From QPJE01 sp051747745 (GTDB taxonomy: Bacteria > Bacillota > Halanaerobiia > Halanaerobiales > Halanaerobiaceae), in contig JBNJGL010000002.1 of NCBI GenBank assembly GCA_051747745.1, positions 1 through 64,000 on the forward strand: a DNA stretch of 64,000 bases, written 5' to 3'. Below the pieces are notes generated by a model. The model was given only the letters and a program-made list of their open reading frames with translations. It did no database searches and was not told where the DNA came from. Shown piece after piece: positions 42,835 through 52,069 of this stretch (positions are counted from its first letter, which is position 1; the number at the start of each line of letters is the position of its first letter). Made by a program: the position numbers and the translations under genes.

Positions 42835-44235
42835 ATGAAAAAAATACTGTTAAAAAATGCCCGGATTGTGGATGAAAAAAGAATTTATAAAGCTGATATG
42901 CTGATCGAAGGAGAAAAAATTTCTTCCATAAGTAAACCCGGGAGTTTTTCTGAAGTAGAAAATTCCGAAAATTTAAAAAATATTGATCTGAGCGGCAAAT
43001 ATATTTTTCCAGGCATTATAGATGCACATACACATTATTATTTGAAATCCAGAAATACTGTTACAGCAGATGATTTTTATTCCGGAAGCATATCGGCTGC
43101 AGCGGGTGGAGTTACAACAGTTATTGATTATATTGATTTTCCAGAAGATGCTGATTTTAAAGCTGCATTTGAAAAAAGATGTCTGGAAGCGGCAGATTCT
43201 ATAATAGATTATAATTTTCATCAGGTTCTGGAAGATTTCAATGATGAAATATCTCAAAAATTAAAAGATTTAAAGGAAATTGGAATTGCAAGTATAAAAT
43301 TATTTACAACATACAGAAAAGAAGGTTATATGATCGAGCGTGAGCGGTGGGGTGAGGTTTTAAAAAGGCTGAGAGAATTAAAACTGCTCCCCACAGTACA
43401 TGCTGAAGAAGATAAACTTATTGAAGATTTAGAAAAAATTTATTTAAAACACAACCTGGTGTCTGCAGATATGCATCCAAATATCAGACCGGCAGTTTCA
43501 GAAGGACTGGCAGTAAAGGATATGGGTAATGAGGCATTAAGGGCCGATATTCCCCTTTACATAGTTCATGTTTCTTCTGAATATGGATTACGTGAGATTA
43601 AGAAATTGAGAGAAAGAGGGGCAAAAATACTGGCAGAAACTACTCCCCATTATCTGCTTTTAGACCAATCATATCTGCGTAAAGATGAACCACAGCTTTA
43701 TTTGATGACACCTCCTTTAAGAACAAAATATGATAATAATGTATTGTGGCAGGGGATTGCCGGAGGTGATTTTCAGGTAATTGCAACAGATCACTGTTCA
43801 TTTTCTCGTTCTCAAAAAATGAGTGAGGAATCCTCTTTAAATATATTACCGGGTATACCGGGTACAGAAACTATGCTTCCTCTTATATATCAATTTGGAG
43901 TTAGAAAGGGAAGAATTTCTTTAAATGAGATGATAAAGATAATTTCTTCAAATCCTGCTAAAATTTTTGGCTTATACCCACAAAAGGGATCACTGCAGGA
44001 AGGCACAGATGCTGATATAACTATTTTTGATCCAAATAATAAAATAAAATTAACTGCAGAAAATCTTCATTCTGCAGCTGATTATAGTCCATATAAAGAT
44101 TTTGAAATACAGGGATCGGTCTATATGACGATAAGAAGAGGTCAGATAATATTTGCTGAAGATTATAAAGCGGAAAAAGGAAGTGGAAAATTTATTTCTG
44201 CCAGCACTTCAGATTTTTTTCGCGAGGATCACTAA
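42835..44235 (+). CDS. Dihydropyrimidinase/hydantoinase-type amidohydrolase
   Basis: A 466-residue cyclic amidohydrolase. The metal site is visible: DAHTHYYLK near residue 62, IKLFTTYRKEGYM near residue 159 with the lysine that is carboxylated, TVHAEED near residue 187, YIVHVSSEYG near residue 243 and IATDHCSF near residue 315. The substrate may be hydantoin, dihydropyrimidine or a related ring. It follows tupC after 22 bases and is likely on the same transcript. In some anaerobes hydantoinase genes sit with selenium- or molybdenum-dependent hydroxylases of purine breakdown. It overlaps the end of rex by 44 bases. Confidence 0.85.
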   Translation: MKKILLKNARIVDEKRIYKADMLIEGEKISSISKPGSFSEVENSENLKNIDLSGKYIFPGIIDAHTHYYLKSRNTVTADDFYSGSISAAAGGVTTVIDYIDFPEDADFKAAFEKRCLEAADSIIDYNFHQVLEDFNDEISQKLKDLKEIGIASIKLFTTYRKEGYMIERERWGEVLKRLRELKLLPTVHAEEDKLIEDLEKIYLKHNLVSADMHPNIRPAVSEGLAVKDMGNEALRADIPLYIVHVSSEYGLREIKKLRERGAKILAETTPHYLLLDQSYLRKDEPQLYLMTPPLRTKYDNNVLWQGIAGGDFQVIATDHCSFSRSQKMSEESSLNILPGIPGTETMLPLIYQFGVRKGRISLNEMIKIISSNPAKIFGLYPQKGSLQEGTDADITIFDPNNKIKLTAENLHSAADYSPYKDFEIQGSVYMTIRRGQIIFAEDYKAEKGSGKFISASTSDFFREDH

Positions 44236-44866
44236 TTTCCTGATTTAAAAAACAGGATAATTTGCAGAGTCCCTGATTAATATGCTGTTCCTGTAAAAAT
44301 ACATCTTCAGGTACTTTGATGGGAGTTTCAGTAAAGTCCCAGATACCTTTAATCCCGGCCGCTACAAGGCGGTCGGCTATTTTTTGTGCAGCACCTTCTG
44401 GAACAGTAAGAGCTGCTATAGTCACACTTTCTTCTTTAATAACTTTTTCTAAATTTTCAATTGGCTGTATCTTTACATTATTAACATACAGATCAATTAA
44501 TTTTGGATTTTTATCAAAGATTGCTTTTAACTGGTAACCTCTTTCTTCATAACCTCTGTTGTATGCAAGAGCCTGGCCAAGATGGCCTGCACCAACAATA
44601 ATAATTTTTTTGGTGTAATTAAAGCCCATTATCATACTTATCTGTTGGAATAGACAATAAATATCGTAGCCATAACTTTTACGTCCAAATGTACCAAAAT
44701 AACTTAAGTCTTTTCTAATTAAAGAACTGCTCAATCCTGTTAGTTTTGATAACTCTTCGGATGAGATGTATTCTTTGCTAGAATTTTTTAACTTTTTAAG
44801 GTGTTTGTAATATAAAGGCAGTCTGCTTATAATTATGTCGGGTATTTTGTCAGATGATTTTCCCAT
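44192..44866 (-). CDS. rex: Rex redox-sensing repressor
   Basis: A 224-residue Rex with an N-terminal winged helix (ISSEELSKLTGLSSSLIRKDLSYFG, seen as LIRKDLSYFG near residue 51) and an NADH-binding Rossmann fold (IIVGAGHLGQALAYN near residue 89, IFDKNP near residue 117). It senses the NADH/NAD+ ratio and represses fermentation genes. Compared with others it has a usual length with an added C-terminal tail containing two cysteines. A Rex-type operator lies upstream, so it likely represses itself. It converges with the hydantoinase gene and overlaps it by 44 bases. Confidence 0.92.
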   Translation of the reverse strand: MGKSSDKIPDIIISRLPLYYKHLKKLKNSSKEYISSEELSKLTGLSSSLIRKDLSYFGTFGRKSYGYDIYCLFQQISMIMGFNYTKKIIIVGAGHLGQALAYNRGYEERGYQLKAIFDKNPKLIDLYVNNVKIQPIENLEKVIKEESVTIAALTVPEGAAQKIADRLVAAGIKGIWDFTETPIKVPEDVFLQEQHINQGLCKLSCFLNQEISDPREKNLKCWQK

Positions 44867-44890
44867 AACATATTCTCCTTAATTAATAGT

Positions 44891-44908
44891 TTGTAAATAA
44901 AATAACAA
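44891..44908 (-). promoter_or_regulatory. Rex operator (autoregulation)
   Basis: On the reverse strand TTGTTA, six bases, TTACAA. The Firmicute Rex consensus is TTGTTAA, four bases, TTAACAA. It lies 25 bases before rex and just after its promoter. Confidence 0.7.
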
Positions 44909-44919
44909 TCTCTGCTTTC

Positions 44920-44948
44920 ATTTTATATCATAATCACCATTTTATCAA
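44920..44948 (-). promoter_or_regulatory. Sigma-A promoter of rex
   Basis: Reverse strand TTGATA (44948-44943), 17 bases, TAAAAT (44925-44920). The start point would be about 44913, next to the Rex operator. Confidence 0.6.
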
Positions 44949-45067
44949 GCAGGATAAGGAGAAGATTTACAGAAATAATAATTAAGACTTAAATTTTAAA
45001 GTTTGAATGAAAATTATCTCTATGTTTAATCAGGTAAAAAATAAATAAACAGGAGGAGGAATATTGT

Positions 45068-47428
45068 GTGGATAAATATAAAATAGCAGATGAAAAGCTT
45101 CAGTTTAAATATGATCCTAATAATTTTTCTTTTGAAAATACTGGAGAGCTAGATTCAATTGAAGGGGAAATAATCGGGCAGGATAGAGCTGCCAGAGCAG
45201 TTGATTTTGGTATGCATGTAAAAAAGTCAGGGTATAATATATTTATGACAGGACAGTCCGGTACAGGGAAATCAACATATGCCGAAAAAATGGCAGAGAA
45301 GAAATCAGAGCAGATGGACTGCCCGAAAGATATTCTTTATGTTTTCAATTTTTCAGAACATGAAAAACCCCGGGTAATGTATGTTCCATCAGGTATGGGG
45401 TCTTCTTTAAAAAACGATATGGAAAAAATAATAGAAGAGCTTAAAGAGGAGATACCGCGTGCTTTTGAAGGTGAAGAATATGATGAAGAGAGAAAAGAAA
45501 TAATAAACCAGTATCAGCCTAAATCCAATAAACTGATGGAGGAATTTGAAAGAGAAGTAAAAGAACGAGGCTTTATTTTGCAGAATACACCACAGGGACT
45601 TGTTCCTGTTCCTTTAGATGAAGAGGGAGAACCTCTTTCGCGTGATGATTATCAGCAGATGTCTGAAGAGGAAAAAAGTGAAATCAGAGAAGAGAGTCAG
45701 GAGATTCAAACTGATATTTCTCAGATTATGAGGCAGGTTAGGTCTATTAAAGAAGAAGCACAGGAAGAACTGGGGAGTTTGGAAAAAAAGATAGGTATTT
45801 CTGTGGTACAGCCTATTATCTGTCATCTTCAGGACAAATATGGCGATGTTACAGAAATTGTTAATTATCTGCAGGAAGTGCAGGATGATATTGTAGAAAA
45901 TATTAACCGATTTCGCAGTACTGATGATAACCAAAAACAGATGTTTCCATTTGAAATGGACGAAGATGGCAGTTTTTTTAAGCGCTATCAGATAAATTTA
46001 TTTGTTAATCACAGTGATACAGAGGGTGCTCCTGTAGTTTATGAAACAAATCCAACTTATTATAATTTGTTTGGTAAAATAGAAGGGAAAAGCCAGTTTG
46101 GCACTATTACAACTGATTTTACAATGATTAAATGTGGATCACTGCACAGAGCTAATGGAGGCTTTCTTATTGTACATGCTCTGGATCTGCTGACAAATCC
46201 CTTTACCTGGGAAACTTTAAAAAGAAGTCTTATTAATGGTGAAATAACAGTAGAAAATATTGGTGAACAGTACAGAAGTGTTCCTATTATAACCCTCAAA
46301 CCGGAGGCTGTTGAACTGGATTTGAAAATTATAATGATTGGGTCACCATATATTTACTACTTATTATATAATTATGACGAAGAATTTTCAGAGCTATTTA
46401 AAATAAAAGCAGATTTTGATACAGAGATGGAAAGAGATTCAGAAAATATAGATAGATTTTCCACTTTTATTTCAACTATTGTTGAAAGAGATGACTTAAG
46501 ACCATTTACAGCATCAGCAGTTGCAAAAATGGTTGATTTTAGTTCTCGGCTGACAGGGGATAGAAAGAAATTATCGACCAGATTTACTGAGTTAATAGAT
46601 ATACTTTATGAAGCAGATGCCTGGGCGGACAGTGGAGATTCTGAAGACGTTACAGAGAAGTATGTAACAAAAGCAATAGAAGAAAAAGAAAAGCGTTCCA
46701 ATCTGCTTGAAGAAAAAGTTCAGGAAAGAATAGATAGAGATATACTGTTAGTAGATGTAAGTGAAAAAGAAGTTGGCCAAATAAATGGTTTATCTGTCTA
46801 TCAGGCTGGAAATTATGCCTTTGGACGGCCTTCCAGAATAACTGCCAGAACATATCTTGGCAAAGAAGGTGTTATAAATATAGAGCGTGAAGTCAAGATG
46901 AGCGGACAGATACACAGCAAGGGTGTACTTATTTTGACCGGTTATCTTGGTGGTCAGTATGCTCAGGAGGATCCACTGAGTTTAACTGCTTCAATAGCAT
47001 TTGAACAGAGTTATGGAGGAGTTGATGGTGACAGTGCCACCTGTGCAGAAGGTGTTGCTTTACTTTCTTCTCTGTCTGATATTGCAGTCAGACAGGATAT
47101 TGCTATCACAGGATCTATGAATCAGAAGGGAATTGTACAGCCAATAGGTGGGGTTAATGAAAAGATAGAAGGATTTTTTGCAGTATGTAAGGCAAAGGGC
47201 TTAACCGGAAGTCAGGGAGTTGTAATTCCTGAGAGAAATATAGATAACTTGATGTTAAATGATGAAGTTTTAGATGCAGTAAAAAATGATCAATTTCATC
47301 TCTACAGTATTGAAGAGATCGATCAGGCATTAGAAATAATGCTTGATACATCTGCAGAAAAAGTCCATCAAAAGGTAAAGGAAGTATTAAAAGAATATGC
47401 AGAAATTGAAGACGATGTAGAAGAGTAA
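45068..47428 (+). CDS. Lon-like ATP-dependent protease (AAA_32 / LonB-type)
   Basis: A 786-residue S16-family protease without the usual Lon substrate-binding N-domain. Walker A GQSGTGKSTYAEK lies near residue 62, a long acidic coiled-coil region spans residues 120-285, then Walker B and AAA elements. The protease domain has GGVDGDSATCAEG near residue 652 with the catalytic serine, and GGVNEKIEGFF near residue 695 with the catalytic lysine. The family is the AAA_32/LonRF-like type found in Firmicutes and proteobacteria. GTG start with AGGAGGAGG upstream. It stands alone; nagA follows by 17 bases. Confidence 0.88.
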   Translation: MDKYKIADEKLQFKYDPNNFSFENTGELDSIEGEIIGQDRAARAVDFGMHVKKSGYNIFMTGQSGTGKSTYAEKMAEKKSEQMDCPKDILYVFNFSEHEKPRVMYVPSGMGSSLKNDMEKIIEELKEEIPRAFEGEEYDEERKEIINQYQPKSNKLMEEFEREVKERGFILQNTPQGLVPVPLDEEGEPLSRDDYQQMSEEEKSEIREESQEIQTDISQIMRQVRSIKEEAQEELGSLEKKIGISVVQPIICHLQDKYGDVTEIVNYLQEVQDDIVENINRFRSTDDNQKQMFPFEMDEDGSFFKRYQINLFVNHSDTEGAPVVYETNPTYYNLFGKIEGKSQFGTITTDFTMIKCGSLHRANGGFLIVHALDLLTNPFTWETLKRSLINGEITVENIGEQYRSVPIITLKPEAVELDLKIIMIGSPYIYYLLYNYDEEFSELFKIKADFDTEMERDSENIDRFSTFISTIVERDDLRPFTASAVAKMVDFSSRLTGDRKKLSTRFTELIDILYEADAWADSGDSEDVTEKYVTKAIEEKEKRSNLLEEKVQERIDRDILLVDVSEKEVGQINGLSVYQAGNYAFGRPSRITARTYLGKEGVINIEREVKMSGQIHSKGVLILTGYLGGQYAQEDPLSLTASIAFEQSYGGVDGDSATCAEGVALLSSLSDIAVRQDIAITGSMNQKGIVQPIGGVNEKIEGFFAVCKAKGLTGSQGVVIPERNIDNLMLNDEVLDAVKNDQFHLYSIEEIDQALEIMLDTSAEKVHQKVKEVLKEYAEIEDDVEE

Positions 47429-47445
47429 CTTTAGGAGCTGAAAAA

Positions 47446-48579
47446 ATGCAGAAAAAGTTGATTAAAAATATAAATATAATAATGAATGATAAAATTATTT
47501 ATGGTGGCTCAATAATTTTTGGAGAAAAAATAGAAAAAATTGCTCCGTACATTTTAAACGATAGTAGTGGATTGGAAGTTATTGATGGCAGAGGTGCTTA
47601 TCTTTCGGCAGGATTTATAGATATACACACACATGGTGCCTGCGGCCATGATACTATGGAAGCTGATTACAATGCACTTAATTCTATCAGTAAAGCACTT
47701 GCCAAATATGGAGTCACTACATTTCTGCCGACAACAATGACGATGAATTCCGTTCAGATAAAAAAAACACTGTCTGCTGTTAGAGAGGCAGCAGAGAAAG
47801 GAACTGATGGTGCGGAGATAGCTGGTTCCCATGTAGAGGGTCCTTTTATAAGTGAAAAATATATTGGTGCTCAGAACAGCCGTTATATTAATGATCCGGA
47901 TTCTGAACTTCTAAAAGAATATTATGATATCATAAAAATAGTTACACTTGCTCCAGAAAAAAAGGGAGCATTAAAATTAATAAAAGAATTAAAGAAAAAC
48001 AATATTACTGCTGCAGCAGGTCATTCTGCTGCAGATTATGAAGAATTTCAGGAGGCCAGAGAGGCAGGTATGGATCACTTTACCCATTTATACAATGCTA
48101 TGTCAGGACTGCACCACCGCAGACCGGGACTTGTAGGGGCAGCTCTGGATTCCAATTTGACAGTAGAATTAATAGTTGACCTGATCCATCATCATGCAGC
48201 AGTAGACAGATTTACCATAAAATCTAAAGGAGCTGATAGGGTTATTCTGGTTTCTGATTCTATGGAAGCAGCTGGTTTAGAAGATGGAGAATATAGACTG
48301 GGAGGACAAAAAGTTGTTGTAAAAAAAGGTGCTGCCAGGCTGGAAAATGGTCAGCTGGCCGGCAGTGTGCTTACACTGGATAAGGCTGTGAGAAATGTGA
48401 TGGACATTGTAGATCTGGATATTCCTGAAATTTTTAGAATGGTGACTTTAAATCCAGCCAGAAAATTAGGGTTGGATCATCAGATTGGCAGAATAGAAAA
48501 AAATTATTTTGCAGATATGATTCTGCTAAATGATAAATTTGAAATTCTAAAAACATTTATTCGCGGTAAAGCTGTTTAA
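47446..48579 (+). CDS. nagA: N-acetylglucosamine-6-phosphate deacetylase
   Basis: A 377-residue amidohydrolase. Metal and catalytic motifs are FIDIHTHGACGHDTMEADY near residue 57, GSHVEGPFIS near residue 125, AAGHSAADYEEF near residue 190, HLYNAMSGLHHRRPG near residue 212 and LVSDSMEAAG near residue 268 with the catalytic aspartate. It releases acetate from GlcNAc-6-phosphate in amino sugar recycling. No nagB is adjacent. ATG follows TTTAGGAG. The stop codon lies 9 bases before the assembly gap and its end is repeated on the other side. Confidence 0.92.
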   Translation: MQKKLIKNINIIMNDKIIYGGSIIFGEKIEKIAPYILNDSSGLEVIDGRGAYLSAGFIDIHTHGACGHDTMEADYNALNSISKALAKYGVTTFLPTTMTMNSVQIKKTLSAVREAAEKGTDGAEIAGSHVEGPFISEKYIGAQNSRYINDPDSELLKEYYDIIKIVTLAPEKKGALKLIKELKKNNITAAAGHSAADYEEFQEAREAGMDHFTHLYNAMSGLHHRRPGLVGAALDSNLTVELIVDLIHHHAAVDRFTIKSKGADRVILVSDSMEAAGLEDGEYRLGGQKVVVKKGAARLENGQLAGSVLTLDKAVRNVMDIVDLDIPEIFRMVTLNPARKLGLDHQIGRIEKNYFADMILLNDKFEILKTFIRGKAV

Positions 48580-48708
48580 CTTCAANNNNNNNNNNNNNNN
48601 NNNNNNNNNNNNNNNNNNNNNNNNNNNNNNNNNNNNNNNNNNNNNNNNNNNNNNNNNNNNNNNNNNNNNNNNNNNNNNNNNNNNNGCGGTAAAGCTGTTT
48701 AACTTCAA
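48563..48708. other. Assembly gap with a 23-base repeat on both sides
   Basis: One hundred Ns (48586-48685) are flanked by the same 23 bases (48563-48585 and 48686-48708), the end of nagA. The two contigs overlap and were joined with a placeholder gap. The true distance is probably zero or negative: no gene is missing. Confidence 0.88.
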
Positions 48709-48797
48709 AAGGATAAGAATTTATGAGAAAAACAGAGCAAATTAGAGCTAATATTAATTAAAAGCAAATAACAGTTCATTTAAATGACTTTAATTAT

Positions 48798-48826
48798 TTG
48801 ACCTTCTCTGACTATTAGACTATAAT
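48798..48826 (+). promoter_or_regulatory. Sigma-A promoter of the Hsp20 gene
   Basis: TTGACC at 48798-48803, 17 bases, TATAAT at 48821-48826. No CIRCE or HAIR-type heat-shock inverted repeat is evident. Confidence 0.8.
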
Positions 48827-48864
48827 AATAATAGAAAATAAAAGAAAATTTCGGAGGTGGTTTT

Positions 48865-49305
48865 ATGTTTGATCTTGTACCTTTTAGAAACCGCAATCGG
48901 AGAGATTTAATCGATCGCGAGGAAGATCCATTTAATCGTTTTGTGTCTGACTTTTTTGGTGATGTGATGGATTTTGCAGATCGGGGATTTAGAGCAGATA
49001 TTAAGGAAAAGGATGATGAATTTTTAATCGAAGCAGAAATGCCAGGAATGAAAAAGGAAAATATTAATCTGGAAATAAATGAAGATTATCTGACGATCAC
49101 TGCAAAAAATGAGGAAAGCAGAGAAGAAAAGGGAGATAATTACATCCGTCGAGAAAGAAGAAAAGGAACTTATTCCCGCAGCTTTTATCTGGACAATGTA
49201 AATGAAGATGAAATAAAAGCTGAATATGATGATGGGATTCTGAAAGTTCATCTGCCTAAAAAAGAAAAAACTCCAGTTAAATCCCGCACAATAGATATCG
49301 AATAG
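48865..49305 (+). CDS. Hsp20 / alpha-crystallin family small heat shock protein
   Basis: A 146-residue chaperone with the alpha-crystallin domain at residues 40-140: FLIEAEMPGMKKENINLEI near residue 52 (seen as AEMPGMKKENI), YIRRERRKGTYSRSFYL near residue 93 and DDGILKVHLPKKE near residue 124. It prevents aggregation of unfolded proteins without ATP. ATG follows GGAGGTGG, and it has its own promoter and terminator, so it is a single-gene unit. Confidence 0.92.
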   Translation: MFDLVPFRNRNRRDLIDREEDPFNRFVSDFFGDVMDFADRGFRADIKEKDDEFLIEAEMPGMKKENINLEINEDYLTITAKNEESREEKGDNYIRRERRKGTYSRSFYLDNVNEDEIKAEYDDGILKVHLPKKEKTPVKSRTIDIE

Positions 49306-49361
49306 TTTGTAGTAATTTTGTAAAAATACCGCACAAATAACAATCTCGAGATTGTATCACT

Positions 49362-49391
49362 GCCCGGCTTATATGCTGGGCTAATTTTTTT
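49362..49391 (+). terminator. Intrinsic terminator after the Hsp20 gene
   Basis: GCCCGGC (49362-49368) pairs with GCTGGGC (49375-49381), loop TTATAT, then AATTTTTTT. Confidence 0.8.
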
Positions 49392-49466
49392 ATTTAGATT
49401 TACCAAAATATATTTGCAGGAAATAGTTAGTTATTGCAGAAATTCTTTTTAGTGGGAGGTGTTATT

Positions 49467-50540
49467 TTGTCATATCCAAAATTAGATATATATTTAGATC
49501 GTATAAAAGAAAATTATTTTAATATGAAAAAAATGTGTGCTGAAAAAGACATAAAGCTAACAGCTGTCATAAAAGCTTTTTCTGGAGATGATTATATTTT
49601 TAGATCATTATTAAAAATAGATATAGACAGTATAGCAGATTCGCGACTGCAAAATATTAAAAAAATTAGAGAAATTGGCTATAAAGGTGAAGCAGTACTG
49701 CTTAGAATTCCCATGCTGTCAGAACTTGATCAGCTGATAAAATATGCTGATCACACTCTAATTAGTGAGATAGATATCTGCCGCAGACTATCTGACAGGG
49801 CTTTAAAAAAAGGCAAAACAATTGGTGTTATAGTGATGGTTGATCTTGGTGACAGAAGAGAAGGAATAATGCCTGATGAATTAATTCATTTTCTCAAAAA
49901 AATAAAAAAACTAAAAGGTATTTACATAGAAGGACTGGGTACAAATTTAGGCTGTTTTTCCGGAGTTTTACCTGATGTAATAAATACTAAAAAATTAATT
50001 TATTTGAAAAACAAAGCAGAAAAAGAGCTTGATATAAAGTTCAATAGAATATCTGCCGGTAATACTGCCACAACTAAACTGTTTGAGGAAAATTATTTAT
50101 TTACTGAAATAAATAATTTGCGTATTGGAGAAGGAATATTGCTCGGCACAGATATAACAAATCAACGCCTGCTGAGATCAATGCACCACTACAATTTCAG
50201 ACTTCAGGCAGAAATTATAGAAATCAAAAATAAACCTTCACTCCCAGAAGGAGATACAGGAAGAGACTCTTCAGGTAGAGAAAAAGAATTTGAAGACAGA
50301 GGAATTCGCCGCAGAGCAATTGCTGCGGTAGGAAAACAGGATATTGATTATAAAGGTTTATATCCCGAATATCCGGGGGTTGAAGTTCTGGGAGCCAGCA
50401 GTGATCATCTTATTCTTGATTTGACAGATGCAGAAAAAGAATTTAATATTGGAGACAGGGTTTCTTTTAAAATGAATTATAGTGCTGTTCTGAGAGCAAT
50501 GACTTCAAAATATGTGGAAAAAAATTATATTGAAGGGTGA
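49467..50540 (+). CDS. Alanine/ornithine racemase-like PLP enzyme
   Basis: About 357 residues of the alanine racemase-like fold-type III family, subgroup of ornithine racemase (Orr/YhfX-like). The opening YPKLDIYLDRIKENYFNMK is followed by TAVIKAFSGDD, which contains the PLP lysine at residue 36. It has VMVDLGDRREG near residue 135, EGLGTNLGCF near residue 166, and RISAGNTATTKLF near residue 193. Residues 255-275 are an unusual hydrophilic insert. It is translated from the TTG at 49467, behind GGGAGGTG. It overlaps the next gene, an amino acid exporter. Confidence 0.8.
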   Translation: MSYPKLDIYLDRIKENYFNMKKMCAEKDIKLTAVIKAFSGDDYIFRSLLKIDIDSIADSRLQNIKKIREIGYKGEAVLLRIPMLSELDQLIKYADHTLISEIDICRRLSDRALKKGKTIGVIVMVDLGDRREGIMPDELIHFLKKIKKLKGIYIEGLGTNLGCFSGVLPDVINTKKLIYLKNKAEKELDIKFNRISAGNTATTKLFEENYLFTEINNLRIGEGILLGTDITNQRLLRSMHHYNFRLQAEIIEIKNKPSLPEGDTGRDSSGREKEFEDRGIRRRAIAAVGKQDIDYKGLYPEYPGVEVLGASSDHLILDLTDAEKEFNIGDRVSFKMNYSAVLRAMTSKYVEKNYIEG

Positions 50541-50545
50541 GAGAT

Positions 50546-51469
50546 TTGGATTTTTATTTAATTCTTGTTTTTCTGTTAAGTGGAATATTTATTGGATTTA
50601 AAGCCGGTGAGGAAAATTTTTTGATAAATATTTCTGATAAAATAAGTAATTTTGGACTTATTGTACTGCTTACCTCTATGGGAACAAATCTGGGCAGCAG
50701 TGATGAAATAGTTCATCAGTTGGGGAAAATAGGTTTACAGTCATTTATATTTGCAGCAGCCAGTATTGGCTTCAGCCTTGGTTTTCTTATTTTATTCAGC
50801 AAAAAATTAAATTTTGATAATTTTTTACTGACTGGAAAAGAAGAAACTGTTGAGGAAACTTCTGAAGGCAGTATGACTGGAATGATTTTTTCTTCAGTTA
50901 TAATTGGGATTCTAGCTGGATATTTCTGGCTGCCGGAATCATTTTATATTTTTGTTGAACCGATTACAAATTATTCTCTGGCTGTTCTTCTTTTTGGAGT
51001 GGGGATTAATATAGGTGCCAGTCGAGAAGTTTTAAATGATCTTAGATTGATGGGATGGCAGATCCTGCTAATACCTGTTATTATAGCTGTGGGCAGCCTT
51101 GCAGGAACACTGTTAACTGGTATGATTATGGGCTATCCCGGCAATCAGGCAGCAGCTGTTGGTGCAGGTTTTGGATGGTACAGCCTGTCAGGTGTACTGC
51201 TTTCTGAGCTGCACAGTGCACAGCTTGGATCTGTGGCTTTTTTGTCCAATGTATTTAGGGAACTGCTTACGGTTTTGATTCTTCCTTTTGTTGCAAAATA
51301 TTTTGGCAGAATGGCTACAATTGCTCCTGGTGGAGCGACTACTATGGACGTAACACTGCCGCTTGTAAAGCAGTCAGGTGGAGAGGCTGTTGTTATTCCT
51401 GCTTTTATAAGTGGAGTCGTTTTGACAGCACTTGTACCTGTACTTGTTCCATTTTTGATAAATAAATAA
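50546..51469 (+). CDS. LysO-like amino acid exporter
   Basis: About 307 residues with eight or so membrane segments. It belongs to the lysine exporter LysO (YbjE) family, recognisable from the LLTSMGTNLGSSDEIV segment near residue 41 and the C-terminal GFGWYSLSGVLLSEL near residue 215 and APGGATTMDVTLP near residue 262 motifs. In E. coli LysO exports L-lysine. It starts at TTG behind AAGGGTGAG; the GTG at 50537 lies in that site. Directly coupled to a racemase gene, it may act on ornithine or lysine. Confidence 0.8.
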   Translation: MDFYLILVFLLSGIFIGFKAGEENFLINISDKISNFGLIVLLTSMGTNLGSSDEIVHQLGKIGLQSFIFAAASIGFSLGFLILFSKKLNFDNFLLTGKEETVEETSEGSMTGMIFSSVIIGILAGYFWLPESFYIFVEPITNYSLAVLLFGVGINIGASREVLNDLRLMGWQILLIPVIIAVGSLAGTLLTGMIMGYPGNQAAAVGAGFGWYSLSGVLLSELHSAQLGSVAFLSNVFRELLTVLILPFVAKYFGRMATIAPGGATTMDVTLPLVKQSGGEAVVIPAFISGVVLTALVPVLVPFLINK

Positions 51470-51575
51470 AATATTTATTTTTAATTTTAATATCAAATTG
51501 AACTGATCTCAAACTGTAATATTTTTATGAATGTATAATTTACCTAAAAATATTGGCTGTCTAAGGAGGACAAAT

Positions 51576-52064
51576 ATGAGTGATAAAAAAAGAAAAGAAA
51601 TGCAGGAATTAAACGATACTTTAAAATCTCTGATAGAAGTTGAAGGTGACTGGCTTGCAAATCTTGCCAACAGTTCAGCACTGCTTTTTCAATTTCTGGA
51701 TAATATAAATTGGGCCGGTTATTATATCTGGAAAAATGGTGAACTTGTTTTAGGTCCATTTCAGGGGAAACCAGCCTGTGTGCGCATAGAAGCAGGAAGA
51801 GGAGTGTGTGGTACTGCTTATCAAGAAAAGGAAAGTATTGTAGTTGACGATGTACACAAATTTCCCGGACATATTGCCTGTGATGCTGCTTCACAGTCGG
51901 AAATTGTTGTACCTGTGATAGTTGCAGGAGAAGTTATTGCCGTACTCGATATTGACAGTCCTATTACAGGACGGTTTAATGAAATTGATAGAGAATATCT
52001 TGAGAAATTTGTAGAGATTTTAATAGATGAGACTGATTTTCTGCCTTTGTTAGAAAAATTTTAA
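51576..52064 (+). CDS. Free methionine-(R)-sulfoxide reductase (GAF domain)
   Basis: About 162 residues forming one GAF domain of the fRMsr type. Conserved segments are NWAGYYIWKNGELVLGPFQG near residue 44 (seen as NWAGYYIW), CVRIEAGRGVCGTA near residue 68 with two cysteines, and HKFPGHIACDAASQSEIVVP near residue 92 with the third (seen as FPGHIACDA). It reduces free methionine-R-sulfoxide using thioredoxin. The ATG at 51576 follows AAGGAGG. Confidence 0.9.
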   Translation: MSDKKRKEMQELNDTLKSLIEVEGDWLANLANSSALLFQFLDNINWAGYYIWKNGELVLGPFQGKPACVRIEAGRGVCGTAYQEKESIVVDDVHKFPGHIACDAASQSEIVVPVIVAGEVIAVLDIDSPITGRFNEIDREYLEKFVEILIDETDFLPLLEKF

Positions 52065-52069
52065 ATTAA

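Noticed and set aside
44951..44978. AGGATAA, 14 bases, GAAATAA before the Lon-like gene as a fifth sigma-H site
   Set aside because: The -10 has an extra A (GAAAT) and the -35 departs from AGGATTT; a similar imperfect match occurs at 49418. Kept out to avoid loosening the pattern.
45614..45934. Antisense frame of 106 codons within the Lon-like gene
   Set aside because: Lies opposite the acidic coiled-coil region and has the composition expected of its complement.
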